DNA of 64,000 nt from Caryophanales bacterium (GTDB lineage Bacteria; Bacillota_I; Bacilli_A; RF39; UBA660): positions 1 to 64,000 of the forward strand of contig JAEEKI010000019.1 in assembly GCA_016282375.1 (NCBI GenBank), in the 5' to 3' direction. A model generated the notes under the pieces. That model was not told where the DNA came from. It did no database searches and worked only from the letters and a program-made list of their open reading frames with translations. How positions within the stretch are numbered: the stretch's first letter is position 1; every line of letters begins with the position of its first letter. Below, piece after piece: positions 44,693 through 53,773 of the stretch. Made by a program: the position numbers and the translations under genes.

Positions 44693-46117
44693 TTAGTATT
44701 GAATACCCCAAATGACATGATGCTTAGCCTCTTGGCCGCAGCAAACACACTTATCATCTATCTTTTCACCATTTTCGACGATACAACGTGATTTACAACC
44801 TTTTAGTTCTTTTATTTTAGTTTCACACTCTTCATTGCCACACCACATAGCATGAATAAATCCAGGTTGTGTATCTAAGATATGCTTCATATCATCCATA
44901 TTATGAGCTTCAAAGGTAAGAGCATTTCTTCTTTCTAAAGCCCGATTATACATATCACTTTGAATTGTATCTAGTAATTTAGTTACATACTCACTAATGT
45001 TAATATCCACGCTTTCTTGAATCTTTTCCCTAGTATCTCGACGAGCAATCGTAATTTTATTTTCTTTTAAATCACGAGCACCAATTTCAATTCTTACCGG
45101 AATACCATTTACTTCTGCTTCGGCAAATTTAAATCCAGGTGACTTATCAGTATTGTCTATGTAAACAGAAATATTACTCTTCAATAATTCTTCTTTGTAT
45201 TTATTAGCTAAATTTAGTTCTTCTTCACTATTGGTTATTAAAACGATTACTACTTGTCTTGGCGCAATTCTTGGTGGTAATACTAGTCCATAATTATCAC
45301 TATGAACCATTATTAAGCCTCCAATCATTCTGGTTGTCGTGCCCCAAGATGTTTGATATACATAATCTAATTTATTATCTTTATTAGTATATTTAATATC
45401 ATAAGCTTTACTAAATTTTTGACCAAAATAATGACTAGTTCCTGCTTGTAAAGCTACCCCATTATACATAAGAGCTTCATTAGTTAAAGTATATTCAGCA
45501 CCCGCAAAAGTCTCTTTTGGAGTTTTAATGCCTGTTATCGAAGGTATAGCTAATACTTCATTATGAAACCAATGATATACTTCTATCATTTGATTTGTTT
45601 CTTTTTTAGCCTCTTCTTCACTTGCATGGATCGTATGGCCCTCTTGCCATAAGAATTCTCTACTTCTTAAAAAAGGTCTTGTTTCTTTTTCCCAACGCAT
45701 AACATTACACCATTGATTGTAAAGTTTAGGTAAATCTTTGTAACTATTTACATGAGTATGATAATAATCACTAAACATCGTTTCACTTGTTGGACGAATA
45801 GCAAGTCTTTCCTCAAGCTCCTTAGATCCGCCTTGCGTTACCCAAGCAACTTCCGGAGCAAATCCTTCGACAAGTTCACTTTCCTTTTTTAATAAATTCT
45901 CAGGTATTAAAAGAGGCATTTGCACATTAACATGACCAAGTTCTTTAAACTTCTTATCAAGTATTTCTTGCATTTTTTCCCAAATAGCATAACCATTTGG
46001 TTCAATTACCATACAACCCTTTACCGAAGAATAATCACATAAATGAGCTGCTCTAACAATACTTGTATACCATTTAGCAAAATCTTCTTCCTTTTTAACA
46101 ATTGCTTTATTATCCAT
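44693..46117 (-). CDS. proS: Prolyl-tRNA synthetase, archaeal/eukaryotic-type
   Basis: 474 residues, the short class II form without the bacterial editing insertion. Motif 2 region 'NVMRWEKETRPFLRSREFLWQEGHT', ATP/Pro site 'AIRPTSETMF', motif 3 'GGLIMVHSDNYGLVLPPRIAP', anticodon-binding domain from about 285, and the archaeal-type C-terminal zinc domain (MWCGNEEC ... CVCCG) ending in Tyr. It charges tRNA-Pro. Expression is probably controlled by the T-box leader directly upstream. GGAGG 6 bases before the ATG. Confidence 0.97.
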   Translation of the reverse strand: MDNKAIVKKEEDFAKWYTSIVRAAHLCDYSSVKGCMVIEPNGYAIWEKMQEILDKKFKELGHVNVQMPLLIPENLLKKESELVEGFAPEVAWVTQGGSKELEERLAIRPTSETMFSDYYHTHVNSYKDLPKLYNQWCNVMRWEKETRPFLRSREFLWQEGHTIHASEEEAKKETNQMIEVYHWFHNEVLAIPSITGIKTPKETFAGAEYTLTNEALMYNGVALQAGTSHYFGQKFSKAYDIKYTNKDNKLDYVYQTSWGTTTRMIGGLIMVHSDNYGLVLPPRIAPRQVVIVLITNSEEELNLANKYKEELLKSNISVYIDNTDKSPGFKFAEAEVNGIPVRIEIGARDLKENKITIARRDTREKIQESVDINISEYVTKLLDTIQSDMYNRALERRNALTFEAHNMDDMKHILDTQPGFIHAMWCGNEECETKIKELKGCKSRCIVENGEKIDDKCVCCGQEAKHHVIWGIQY

Positions 46118-46135
46118 AATATACCTCCATAAAGC

Positions 46136-46331
46136 AAAAAAGATGATACCGATTAAGGAGTCTTAAGACGGTACCATCCTTTTATTTACTTAATTTTAAT
46201 AACGGCTTATCACCGGAAATGTTTACATTTCACTCCAAGGTAGGAACTTACTATTCTTTTTATTATCTTCCACCAAACGATAACTCTCTATCAAAAAAAA
46301 TTAATAAGTCATGTCCTTTTCTTTGCTTTCT
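46136..46331 (-). ncRNA. T-box leader of proS
   Basis: Minus strand between a promoter near 46338 and proS. The T-box sequence appears as AGGATGGTACCGTC (consensus AGGGTGGNACCGCG). It forms one side of a terminator with CGGTATCATC and six U (46136-46178), the standard terminator/antiterminator exchange read by uncharged tRNA. Stem I should lie at about 46210-46310; it contains an AGTA element and a CCT (Pro) triplet near 46241-46246 that is my best guess for the specifier, not proven. Confidence 0.85.
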
Positions 46332-46337
46332 AAACCT

Positions 46338-46366
46338 ATTTTAGCATTTAAATACTCTTTTGTAAA
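46338..46366 (-). promoter_or_regulatory. Promoter of the T-box/proS transcript
   Basis: Minus-strand -35 TTTACA (46361-46366), 17-base spacer ending TGC, -10 TAAAAT (46338-46343). It abuts the stop of the L,D-transpeptidase gene. Confidence 0.65.
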
Positions 46367-47449
46367 TTATAAATTCCATGGATTAGCTGGATCTGGATCA
46401 GTTGGATCCCAGCCTCTATTTTCACTATTAACATCAATTTTGACACCTGCTGGTTTTACCACACCTTCAGGTAAAGAATTACTCTCATAAATCTCGACTT
46501 GAGTATGCCAAGGAAGATTATCATATATCCATTTAGCATCAGCTGTAGATAGTCTTACACAACCAAGAGATGCTGTCGTTCCTAATTTGTTAAATTCTTC
46601 ATATTCTAAATCATTCCAATGTCCATCTGCTGGTTTACTATAATAAGGAACGGAATGAAACCAAATAGCATTAATTATTCTTAAAGTGTAATGTCCCCAT
46701 ACACCGCCAACTAATGATAAAGTCTCATAACGATCAGTCGTTGTCCAAACTCCAACTGGTGTATTTTCTCCGGTAGATACTAAAAATGTCTTAATTATCC
46801 TTGTATATTCACCATTACTATCTTTACCATAAACAACGGCTACATTGAGTGTTTTATTTACCTTTACATAATAAGCACTAGTATTTGTATTAACTACTGT
46901 TTGCTTCTTAGCATTAACTTCTAAAGTAAAAGGAACTTTAGTTTCATTACCACTACTATCAGAAGCGACAAAATATAGTTCATACTCTCCAGCCTTATCT
47001 TGTGAATAATCGCCTGATATCTTTACTCGAACATCATGGTCATAATTATCATTAAACTCAACATACTTTAATAAATCTTCCTTATCTCCTTCGACAATTG
47101 TTATTTTTTTCGGAGCATCTAACGTTGGTGCTATATCATCAATAACTTCTAACATTAAGGAAGTCCTTTTCTTCATACCAAACTTGTTTTTATATGATAT
47201 AGTTATTTCCTTTTTGCCTAAGGTATCAAAAACTATTTTCTCATCTAAATTTGTTACCTTACCATTTTTAACCTTCTTAATGTAATCTTTAACATACGTT
47301 ATTTTATTTACTAAGACTCTTTTCTTATTAACGTATTCAATCTTAGTCGTTGTTAACTTAATAACTAGAAACACTATAAGTGCAATAAAAGCTAATATCC
47401 CTAAAATAAGAATACATAATCTTTTTTTATTTATCTTACTCTTTTTCAT
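46367..47449 (-). CDS. Membrane-anchored L,D-transpeptidase (YkuD) with Ig-like domains
   Basis: 360 residues. One membrane helix (about 10-32), then two Ig-like beta domains (about 45-100 and 105-185; the second has 'DKAGEYELYFVASDSSGN', the DUF5011/HYR pattern), then the YkuD domain with H265 and nucleophile C297 in 'TASLGCVRLSTADAKWIYDNLP'. It should form 3-3 peptidoglycan cross-links or attach proteins to the wall. It lies 7 bases downstream-oriented from the D,D-carboxypeptidase gene at 47457, which would make the tetrapeptide donor such enzymes need; the two form an operon. Confidence 0.92.
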   Translation of the reverse strand: MKKSKINKKRLCILILGILAFIALIVFLVIKLTTTKIEYVNKKRVLVNKITYVKDYIKKVKNGKVTNLDEKIVFDTLGKKEITISYKNKFGMKKRTSLMLEVIDDIAPTLDAPKKITIVEGDKEDLLKYVEFNDNYDHDVRVKISGDYSQDKAGEYELYFVASDSSGNETKVPFTLEVNAKKQTVVNTNTSAYYVKVNKTLNVAVVYGKDSNGEYTRIIKTFLVSTGENTPVGVWTTTDRYETLSLVGGVWGHYTLRIINAIWFHSVPYYSKPADGHWNDLEYEEFNKLGTTASLGCVRLSTADAKWIYDNLPWHTQVEIYESNSLPEGVVKPAGVKIDVNSENRGWDPTDPDPANPWNL

Positions 47450-47456
47450 ACAACTC

Positions 47457-48632
47457 CTATCTACGCTTCTTTTTTAATAGTAACGGTAAAAGCAATATAA
47501 TAATTGAAATATAAAAATATTGCTTAACTATTTTTAAATAATCAATCTTAATATCTTGATCAACTATTTCATCTTCCGTTAGAATTTCTTTTCCATCATA
47601 TTTATAAATTACTTTACCTATCTTACTTCCCTTTTTATCAGTAAAATTAATCTTTTCTTTACCTTCATAGGTAATTTCTAATAAATCTTTGTCATAATCA
47701 ATAGGCAGCAATTTAATTATATCACTATTTGCCTTTATAGAATATGAATCAAGATTGCTTAATGATACTTTTATCTTTTTAATTGTTTCATCCTTAGAAA
47801 CTAATGTAATATTATCATAATTATCTTCGACAAAATCAATTAGGTTGGCATTGTCAATTAGGTGATATGATACGCCTGTTTCATATGGCGCATCTAAGTT
47901 AATAATTATTATTTCATGATTATCAATATCGGCTAAAGAAGCCATACAATAACCTGCATCATATGTAAAACCAGTTTTACTACCTTCAACTTTTGACAAA
48001 TCAAGATTTAAGAAAGCATTATATTTATCAAGGGTTGATTTAACTACTAAACCATTGGATAACGTATACTTTTTAGTCGTAAATATTTCTTTAAAAGTTT
48101 TATTACTTAAAGCATATTTTAATAAATTTAAAACATCTTTAGTACTAGAGTAATGTCCTTCTTCATCAAGTCCTGTTACATTAACAAAATGGGTATCATT
48201 TAAGCCAATTCTTTTAGCTAAAGCATTCATTTTATCTACGAAGCCATCTATTGAATCACTACTTAGTATAGCCAGTGAATTAGTAGCATCTGCTCCACTT
48301 GGTAGCATCGATGCATATAATAAATCTAAATATGTTACTTCATCACCGGCTTTTAAACCAGCTTTACTAAGAACTGGATCAACAGTATTTAAAATCTTAT
48401 TAGTTATCGTAACAGTTTCGGATAAATCTTTTATTTCTTCGATAGCCGTTATGGTCGTCGCAATCTTAGTAAGGGAAGCAATCGAAATAACTCTTTCAGA
48501 TTCCATTTCATATAACATTTCCTCATCAGTTAAATTATAAACAATGACATATTTAGAATTTAAATCTGGATACTTTATTGCTCCAACATTTAAAGGAATT
48601 AATAATAGAAAAAATAACACTACTTTTTTCAT
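47457..48632 (-). CDS. D-alanyl-D-alanine carboxypeptidase with C-terminal membrane anchor
   Basis: 391 residues. Signal peptide (1-18), SxxK as SLTK at 53-56, KTG in GSKTGFTYDAGYC, and a C-terminal membrane helix followed by KKKRR, giving a firmly anchored enzyme. The second motif region reads 'LPSGADATNSLAI', so the usual SxN Asn appears as Ala (SGA-D), a variant found in some relatives. It removes terminal D-Ala outside the cell. Cotranscribed with the L,D-transpeptidase. GGTGG site before the ATG. Confidence 0.9.
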   Translation of the reverse strand: MKKVVLFFLLLIPLNVGAIKYPDLNSKYVIVYNLTDEEMLYEMESERVISIASLTKIATTITAIEEIKDLSETVTITNKILNTVDPVLSKAGLKAGDEVTYLDLLYASMLPSGADATNSLAILSSDSIDGFVDKMNALAKRIGLNDTHFVNVTGLDEEGHYSSTKDVLNLLKYALSNKTFKEIFTTKKYTLSNGLVVKSTLDKYNAFLNLDLSKVEGSKTGFTYDAGYCMASLADIDNHEIIIINLDAPYETGVSYHLIDNANLIDFVEDNYDNITLVSKDETIKKIKVSLSNLDSYSIKANSDIIKLLPIDYDKDLLEITYEGKEKINFTDKKGSKIGKVIYKYDGKEILTEDEIVDQDIKIDYLKIVKQYFYISIIILLLPLLLKKKRR

Positions 48633-48662
48633 TCAACCACCATATATAAGTAGTATATCATA

Positions 48663-48690
48663 AAAAAAGTTTTCCGAAGAAAACTTTTTT
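48663..48690. terminator. Strong bidirectional-type terminator hairpin
   Basis: Arms AAAAAAGTTTTC / GAAAACTTTTTT around CGAA. On minus it ends transcription of the surface protein at 48814-49977 before the carboxypeptidase gene. Confidence 0.85.
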
Positions 48691-48706
48691 CGTGTGCCTA
48701 CATTTC

Positions 48707-48760
48707 ATTCGGCACGCATTCGGCCTATTCGGCCTTTAATTTTGCCTATCGGCAAAATTA
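48707..48760. repeat. Short direct repeats and hairpin abutting the conserved block
   Basis: ATTCGGC occurs three times (48707, 48718, 48727), followed by a 10-bp hairpin TAATTTTGCC-TATC-GGCAAAATTA (48737-48760) whose right arm overlaps the 37-bp block starting at 48752. Confidence 0.75.
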
Positions 48761-48788
48761 GATTCAAGATATTAAGATGTTCGGAAGA
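48752..48788. repeat. 37-bp direct repeat, copy 2
   Basis: Identical to 41732-41768, likewise just downstream of a surface-protein gene and followed by a diverged but gap-free aligned stretch into the coding 3' end. Confidence 0.9.
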
Positions 48789-48813
48789 ACGCGGGGACGA
48801 CCAGACACCAAGC

Positions 48814-49977
48814 TCAGCCACCATACGATTCACAAGCAGCATGACCAGAGGCATCTACTTCACAGCTATCGCTCGCATCGCCACAGAAGACTATGCCATA
48901 AACGACGTCCACCGTACAGGAGATGTCCCCATCATAAAAGACACAATTAACATTATCATCGTTGGCACCACAACTCCAATTAACATCCCAGCCTTCAACC
49001 AATTCATTTCCAGCATCAATGAATACTTGCCCAAGCGCTTGCGAAGAACTTGCTTTTTGCGCACTTGTTAAATTATTACCTATAATGTGATCTTCAAGGC
49101 CATATTGACTATATGGTTGCGATAAACATACTTCATGGCCATTACCATCATTGGCACATGCATAGTACTTACTACTATCTTGGCCTATATATACATTATG
49201 TCCTGTTGCTGTTCCACTACTTTGTAATGTTCCTCCGTAATTTGGATGTGTATATAATGGTTCATATTGTTCGGTATTATCATTCCATGTTGATGGTGCA
49301 AACCAGTAACTTGTTGGTCCTGATGGAATTGCGGTTCCTGCTACACATGAGACATTGGCCACCTTAAACTTTCCTGCATATGTTTTTTCTGATAATGTAC
49401 TTTGATCTGCATTTACATTATAAAACTTACTTGTTAATGTCCATACTGCTGTACTTGTCGTAGAACCTGTTCCATCTATTTGGGCTCCACTTACTACTGT
49501 TGCGGCATAGTTTGTATATATTAACGTGGATAAATCAGTCTCACTACTTATACTATTGGTTCCTTGTGATACGTGCGCATTATTTGCTAAAGTACCTTGA
49601 ATGGTAAATTCATTACTTGTTACTCCACTTGTATGTGTTGTATATTTATCAGTACTTGTCCATTCATATACAATATCATAGGTACATACCATACTATAAT
49701 CAGTGTTGGGTGTAAAATTTACAGTTAGTGTGGTAGAGTTGTTGGCCGCTACAGTTCCATTATTGGCTTGTACCATATTCGCAGCTGTAATATTAAGACT
49801 CATTCCGCCACCTAAGGTATCAAATACCATATTATTTCTCTCTGTTACTGTATTAGCATTTGCTACATTCGTTATATTCATATAACCTGTTGCAAAGTAT
49901 GCATACGTTGCAAAGGTAACTATGGCAAATAATGTTACTATGGCTATTATTATTAATATTATATTATACTTTTTCAT
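48814..49977 (-). CDS. Secreted surface protein with SipW-type leader and Cys-rich variable C-terminus (copy B)
   Basis: 387 residues. Leader 'VTFATYAYFATGY', shared block NTVTERNNMVFDTLGGGM, a beta-rich region almost the same as the protein at 1-626, the segment shared with copy A ('THPNYGGTLQSSGTATGHNV'), and a Cys-rich end (SCTVDVVYGIVFC, SCEVDASGHAAC, then ESYGG). The 3' end is GC-rich compared with the rest of the gene. GGAG lies before the ATG. It appears to be a recent paralog with regionally exchanged parts. Likely surface-exposed; role unknown. Confidence 0.8.
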   Translation of the reverse strand: MKKYNIILIIIAIVTLFAIVTFATYAYFATGYMNITNVANANTVTERNNMVFDTLGGGMSLNITAANMVQANNGTVAANNSTTLTVNFTPNTDYSMVCTYDIVYEWTSTDKYTTHTSGVTSNEFTIQGTLANNAHVSQGTNSISSETDLSTLIYTNYAATVVSGAQIDGTGSTTSTAVWTLTSKFYNVNADQSTLSEKTYAGKFKVANVSCVAGTAIPSGPTSYWFAPSTWNDNTEQYEPLYTHPNYGGTLQSSGTATGHNVYIGQDSSKYYACANDGNGHEVCLSQPYSQYGLEDHIIGNNLTSAQKASSSQALGQVFIDAGNELVEGWDVNWSCGANDDNVNCVFYDGDISCTVDVVYGIVFCGDASDSCEVDASGHAACESYGG

Positions 49978-49997
49978 AATAATCTCCTACTATAAAA

Positions 49998-50026
49998 AGT
50001 TTAACATACATATCATTTGTTGGCAA
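49998..50026 (-). promoter_or_regulatory. Promoter of surface protein copy B
   Basis: Minus-strand -35 TTGCCA (50021-50026), 17-base spacer, -10 TAAACT (49998-50003). Confidence 0.5.
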
Positions 50027-50028
50027 TT

Positions 50029-50060
50029 AAAAAAAGCCAATCGCTTTGGATTGGTTTTTT
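50029..50060 (-). terminator. Terminator of the CofE-like gene
   Basis: Minus-strand arms AACCAATC / AGCCAATC-complement (stem of about 8 bp with a G-U pair) followed by seven U, immediately after the stop at 50064. Confidence 0.8.
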
Positions 50061-50063
50061 ATA

Positions 50064-51251
50064 TTAATTTGAGTAATTATCAAAGTATCCTTGAATGAAG
50101 ACAACTGGTGTACCTTTATCGCCTGAACCAGAAGTTAAATCACAAAGTGAACCAATTAAATCTGTATATCTTCTTGGAGTTGTACCTTGAGTTTCAATCT
50201 TACCTTTTAGATTTTGATCTTTTTCCTTAATAGCTTGACGCATTGCTTCAGCAAGTTCTTCACCTTTTAAGTCACTAAACTTATTATCTGATAAATATTT
50301 AAGTTTTAATTCATTTGGGCTTCCTTCAAGACCTTTTGTATAAGCCGGAGATACAACAGGGTCAGCAAGTTCCCAAATCTTTCCTACTGGATCTTTGAAT
50401 GCTCCATCACCATAAATCATGACTTCAATTTCTTTACCAGTTAATTTACGTAATTCATCTTGAATACCATAAACTAATTCTTCACCATTTTCAGGGAATA
50501 ATTTAACTCTTTCTTCAGTTGAACGATTTGAGCCATATAGACCATATTTATGATTACATCCACTTCCATCAACTGGTTCATTACATATTTCGTCCATACC
50601 AAGTATCTTGCCAGTGGCTTTTGCTTTTAGAGCTTCTTTTGTATCTTGACGAGTATGAATGTCACAAACTAGTACATCTTTAACATGATTTAAGATTTCT
50701 GTTGGATTATTAGCTAAAATAATTTCTGCTTCACAGCCTTCTTTTTCAATTAACTCTTTATAAAAGTCAACCATGTTAACACCAGTAAAGATGTGTTTCC
50801 AATCACCAAATTTTTCATGATACTCTTCTTCAGTTAAAACATCAGTATATGGATTAATACCTGATTTTTTTAAACGATCACGATCTAAGATATCATTTCC
50901 AACTTCATCTGATGGATAAGATATTTGTAATGTTATTTTATCCATGGCTCTAGCAATTGCGCTTAAAAGTACTGCAAAACGATTTCTACTTAATATTGGA
51001 AATAAAACACCAATATGATTAGTACCAAATTTCGTTTTAATATCTTTTGCTATTTGGTCAACTGTTACATAATTACCTTGAGCAATACCTACAACAGCTT
51101 CTGTAATAGCTACAATGTCACGATCTCTAAATTCGAATCCTTCGCTTTCTTTAGCTTTCATCAAACTATCAACAACGATTTGTTTTAAATCATCATTTTC
51201 TTTAATTATCGGAGTTCTAATACCCCTTACAATTGTTCCTACACTTCTCAT
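50064..51251 (-). CDS. F420-0:gamma-glutamyl ligase (CofE)-family protein
   Basis: 395 residues from the ATG at 51251 (GGAGG 5 bases upstream; the frame is open to 51302). 'IVRGIRTPIIKENDDL', 'RDIVAITEAVVGIAQGNYV' and the Asp-rich 'IEVMIYGDGAFKDPVGKIWELADPVVSPAYT' match the F420 ligase fold. Bacteria of this type are not known to make F420, and no other cofactor genes are nearby, so it may ligate amino acids to another substrate. It stands alone between two terminators. Confidence 0.78.
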   Translation of the reverse strand: MRSVGTIVRGIRTPIIKENDDLKQIVVDSLMKAKESEGFEFRDRDIVAITEAVVGIAQGNYVTVDQIAKDIKTKFGTNHIGVLFPILSRNRFAVLLSAIARAMDKITLQISYPSDEVGNDILDRDRLKKSGINPYTDVLTEEEYHEKFGDWKHIFTGVNMVDFYKELIEKEGCEAEIILANNPTEILNHVKDVLVCDIHTRQDTKEALKAKATGKILGMDEICNEPVDGSGCNHKYGLYGSNRSTEERVKLFPENGEELVYGIQDELRKLTGKEIEVMIYGDGAFKDPVGKIWELADPVVSPAYTKGLEGSPNELKLKYLSDNKFSDLKGEELAEAMRQAIKEKDQNLKGKIETQGTTPRRYTDLIGSLCDLTSGSGDKGTPVVFIQGYFDNYSN

Positions 51252-51289
51252 ATATCCTCCATATGTATTATAACTGAAAAATGCAAATA

Positions 51290-51324
51290 ATAAAAAAATC
51301 AAGCATCAATTTGACACTTGATTT
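51290..51324 (-). terminator. Terminator of the FtsX-type ABC operon
   Basis: Minus-strand arms AATCAAG / CTTGATT with a 13-base loop that can pair further, then seven U. Confidence 0.75.
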
Positions 51325-51336
51325 GACATTTTAGTT

Positions 51337-53772
51337 CTAATCAATATCTTTACGAGATAATATTTTAGCAGGAGTATCTTTAACAACCATCATAACTGGC
51401 AATAGCCCTACTAATAAATTAAACAAGTAAATTAGAATAATACTTAAGATAACTGTAAAAGGATTAACTAAGTAGTTTTCTTCAAAATATGATACCGTTT
51501 GCAAGCTACCAAGAGCATAGCTAGTAAATAACACACCTGGTACACAAGCTACGGTAGTAATTGCAAAGATTTCTCCGAAGAACATCTTATATATATCAAT
51601 TCTTTTAACACCAATTGCTCGATAAATACCAATCTCTTTAATTCTTGATAAAAATGAAGCTCTAATCATTAAATAAATTTCCACAAATGAAATGGCTAAG
51701 ATTACAGTACACACAATCATTCCCGCTTTTACGGTGTCTTTTCTTTCATTTTCATAATCCATCTTGTCACGCTCATACACCGAAAAAATGTTAACATTCT
51801 TTTCATTGAAGTCTTCGATAATTCTTTCTTCATCTTTTGGCATAACTAAGACATTTGTCACACCAGTAACCATGTTAATTTTAATAGTATTGCTATTTAC
51901 CAAAAGATAATTAATATTATCACTTTCATAAAATCCCACTACTGTAAGTTTTTGATTATTGATTTTTTCATCAATCGTTTTATTTAAAGTATATTCTCCT
52001 TCCTTAGCAATCGGAGCAATAACTTCATAATCATTTTCTGGAAGTCTTCCCTTTTTAATAATTAGATTATCAACTAGATTATAATCAAGAAAGGAAACAT
52101 TTAAATCATCAGATTCATAGTAATCATAATAAATACTATCACGATTTAGATCATATGTATTAGCCATCATATTCAATAATAATTCCTCAGAGGCATATAT
52201 CGCATTATTATTTAAATCAGTAATTCCAACGATTGTAAATGGTTTCATACCCTTTAAAAGAATAGTCCGACCAATAAAATCTTTTTTATCATAAAGGCCA
52301 ACGTTCTTAGCTAAGTTTTTTTCTGATTTATTTAGAGCCATAGAATCAATAACAATTTCATATTTATCTTTAGGCATTCTTCCTTCGACAATATCAGATT
52401 CTTTTAACAATTTATTACTAGTTAAAGCACCTTTTATAGCAATATTGTTGTTATAGCTTTGATAATAGTCACCTACTGGCATCTTAAACACAATTTTATT
52501 TGAACTAGGTAAAAGATAAGCAGCACTATCTACACTTTCTAATTCTAAATAATCCGCATATTTTAGTTTTGCTGTTTCAACTTTATAATACTCTTTAGGC
52601 ATGCTTATAAAATATTCATCTTTAACATTATAAATACCAAATGCATTACAAACAGCATAAGTAATAAAAGCCCCTGAACCTAAGAATCCTAATAATAATA
52701 TTTTTTTGATTAGTGAATAATCTAATAGTTTCTTAAAACCACCAGCAATCAAAGTAAGCGGATTTAAAATAGAACTATACTTCTTTTGTTTAGTTTCATC
52801 AATAATCTTGCTAAAAGCAAATTCATATTTTTCATAAATAGATTTATCTATTTGTTTATAATGATCATTGACAAATTCAATATTGGAATCATTATCAACA
52901 ACCTCAATTTTTTGATTCTTACCACCCTTGATATAAATATTATTATTCTTAACAACAATTTGTAACTTTATATCATTCTTTAAATCATTATAAATATTAA
53001 TCTCATTGTCCTCATTTTCAAAGTGAGAAACATGTTTAAAATCTTTTAAATAAAATTTATTATCTTGACGATAATCTAGATTATCATTGTTTTTATTAAT
53101 ATAATCTTTAACAATCTTGCCATCTTCGATTTCCAAAATACGATCGGCATAGAACTTAGCAATATCATTTTCATGAGTTACTAAAATAACTAATCTTTCT
53201 TTAGAAATAGACTTAATAATATTCATAATTTCAATCGTATTACCAGAATCTAGATTTCCTGTTGGTTCATCAGCAATAATAATATTTGGATTTTTAACAA
53301 TAGCTCGGGCAATACCTACTCTTTGTCTTTCACCACCAGAAAGCATATTCGCAGGACGATTACGATAACGGTATATACCCAAAGTTTCTAAAACGAAAGT
53401 TACTCTTTTCTGAATTTCCTTTTTATCTTTAATACCTATCATTTTTAAAGATAAAGCCACATTATCAAAAACAGACATATTATCAACTAAATAATAATTT
53501 TGAAAGATATAGCCAACATTTAAATTACGTACTTTATCAACATAATGCATGGTTCTTTTGGTGATTCGATTACCATTAACATAAATCTTACCGCTTTTAA
53601 CATTATCAAGACCACCCATCGCATTTAAAAGTGTTGTTTTACCACATCCTGAAGGACCTAATAAAGCTACTAATCCTTTTTCTGGAAGTTCAAGAGAAGT
53701 GTCATTAATGACATGAATTTCATTTTTCTTATGATGATTAAAATATTTATTAACATTTTCAAGTTTTATCAT
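51337..53772 (-). CDS. ABC protein with fused ATPase and FtsX/MacB-type permease (1)
   Basis: 811 residues from the ATG at 53772 (GGAGG 6 bases upstream, one base after the preceding stop; 53787 is an unsupported alternative). ATPase domain 1-225: Walker A GPSGCGKTT, signature LSGGERQR, Walker B IIIADEPTGNLD, H-loop VTHE. A linker (230-340) leads to a membrane helix near 350-375, a large extracellular domain (about 380-680), and three C-terminal helices of the FtsX fold ('RIKEIGIYRAIGVKRIDIYKMFFGE'). MacB-type machines work mechanically on extracellular substrates such as peptides or lipoproteins. Pairs with the next gene. Confidence 0.88.
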   Translation of the reverse strand: MIKLENVNKYFNHHKKNEIHVINDTSLELPEKGLVALLGPSGCGKTTLLNAMGGLDNVKSGKIYVNGNRITKRTMHYVDKVRNLNVGYIFQNYYLVDNMSVFDNVALSLKMIGIKDKKEIQKRVTFVLETLGIYRYRNRPANMLSGGERQRVGIARAIVKNPNIIIADEPTGNLDSGNTIEIMNIIKSISKERLVILVTHENDIAKFYADRILEIEDGKIVKDYINKNNDNLDYRQDNKFYLKDFKHVSHFENEDNEINIYNDLKNDIKLQIVVKNNNIYIKGGKNQKIEVVDNDSNIEFVNDHYKQIDKSIYEKYEFAFSKIIDETKQKKYSSILNPLTLIAGGFKKLLDYSLIKKILLLGFLGSGAFITYAVCNAFGIYNVKDEYFISMPKEYYKVETAKLKYADYLELESVDSAAYLLPSSNKIVFKMPVGDYYQSYNNNIAIKGALTSNKLLKESDIVEGRMPKDKYEIVIDSMALNKSEKNLAKNVGLYDKKDFIGRTILLKGMKPFTIVGITDLNNNAIYASEELLLNMMANTYDLNRDSIYYDYYESDDLNVSFLDYNLVDNLIIKKGRLPENDYEVIAPIAKEGEYTLNKTIDEKINNQKLTVVGFYESDNINYLLVNSNTIKINMVTGVTNVLVMPKDEERIIEDFNEKNVNIFSVYERDKMDYENERKDTVKAGMIVCTVILAISFVEIYLMIRASFLSRIKEIGIYRAIGVKRIDIYKMFFGEIFAITTVACVPGVLFTSYALGSLQTVSYFEENYLVNPFTVILSIILIYLFNLLVGLLPVMMVVKDTPAKILSRKDID

Positions 53773-53773
53773 G

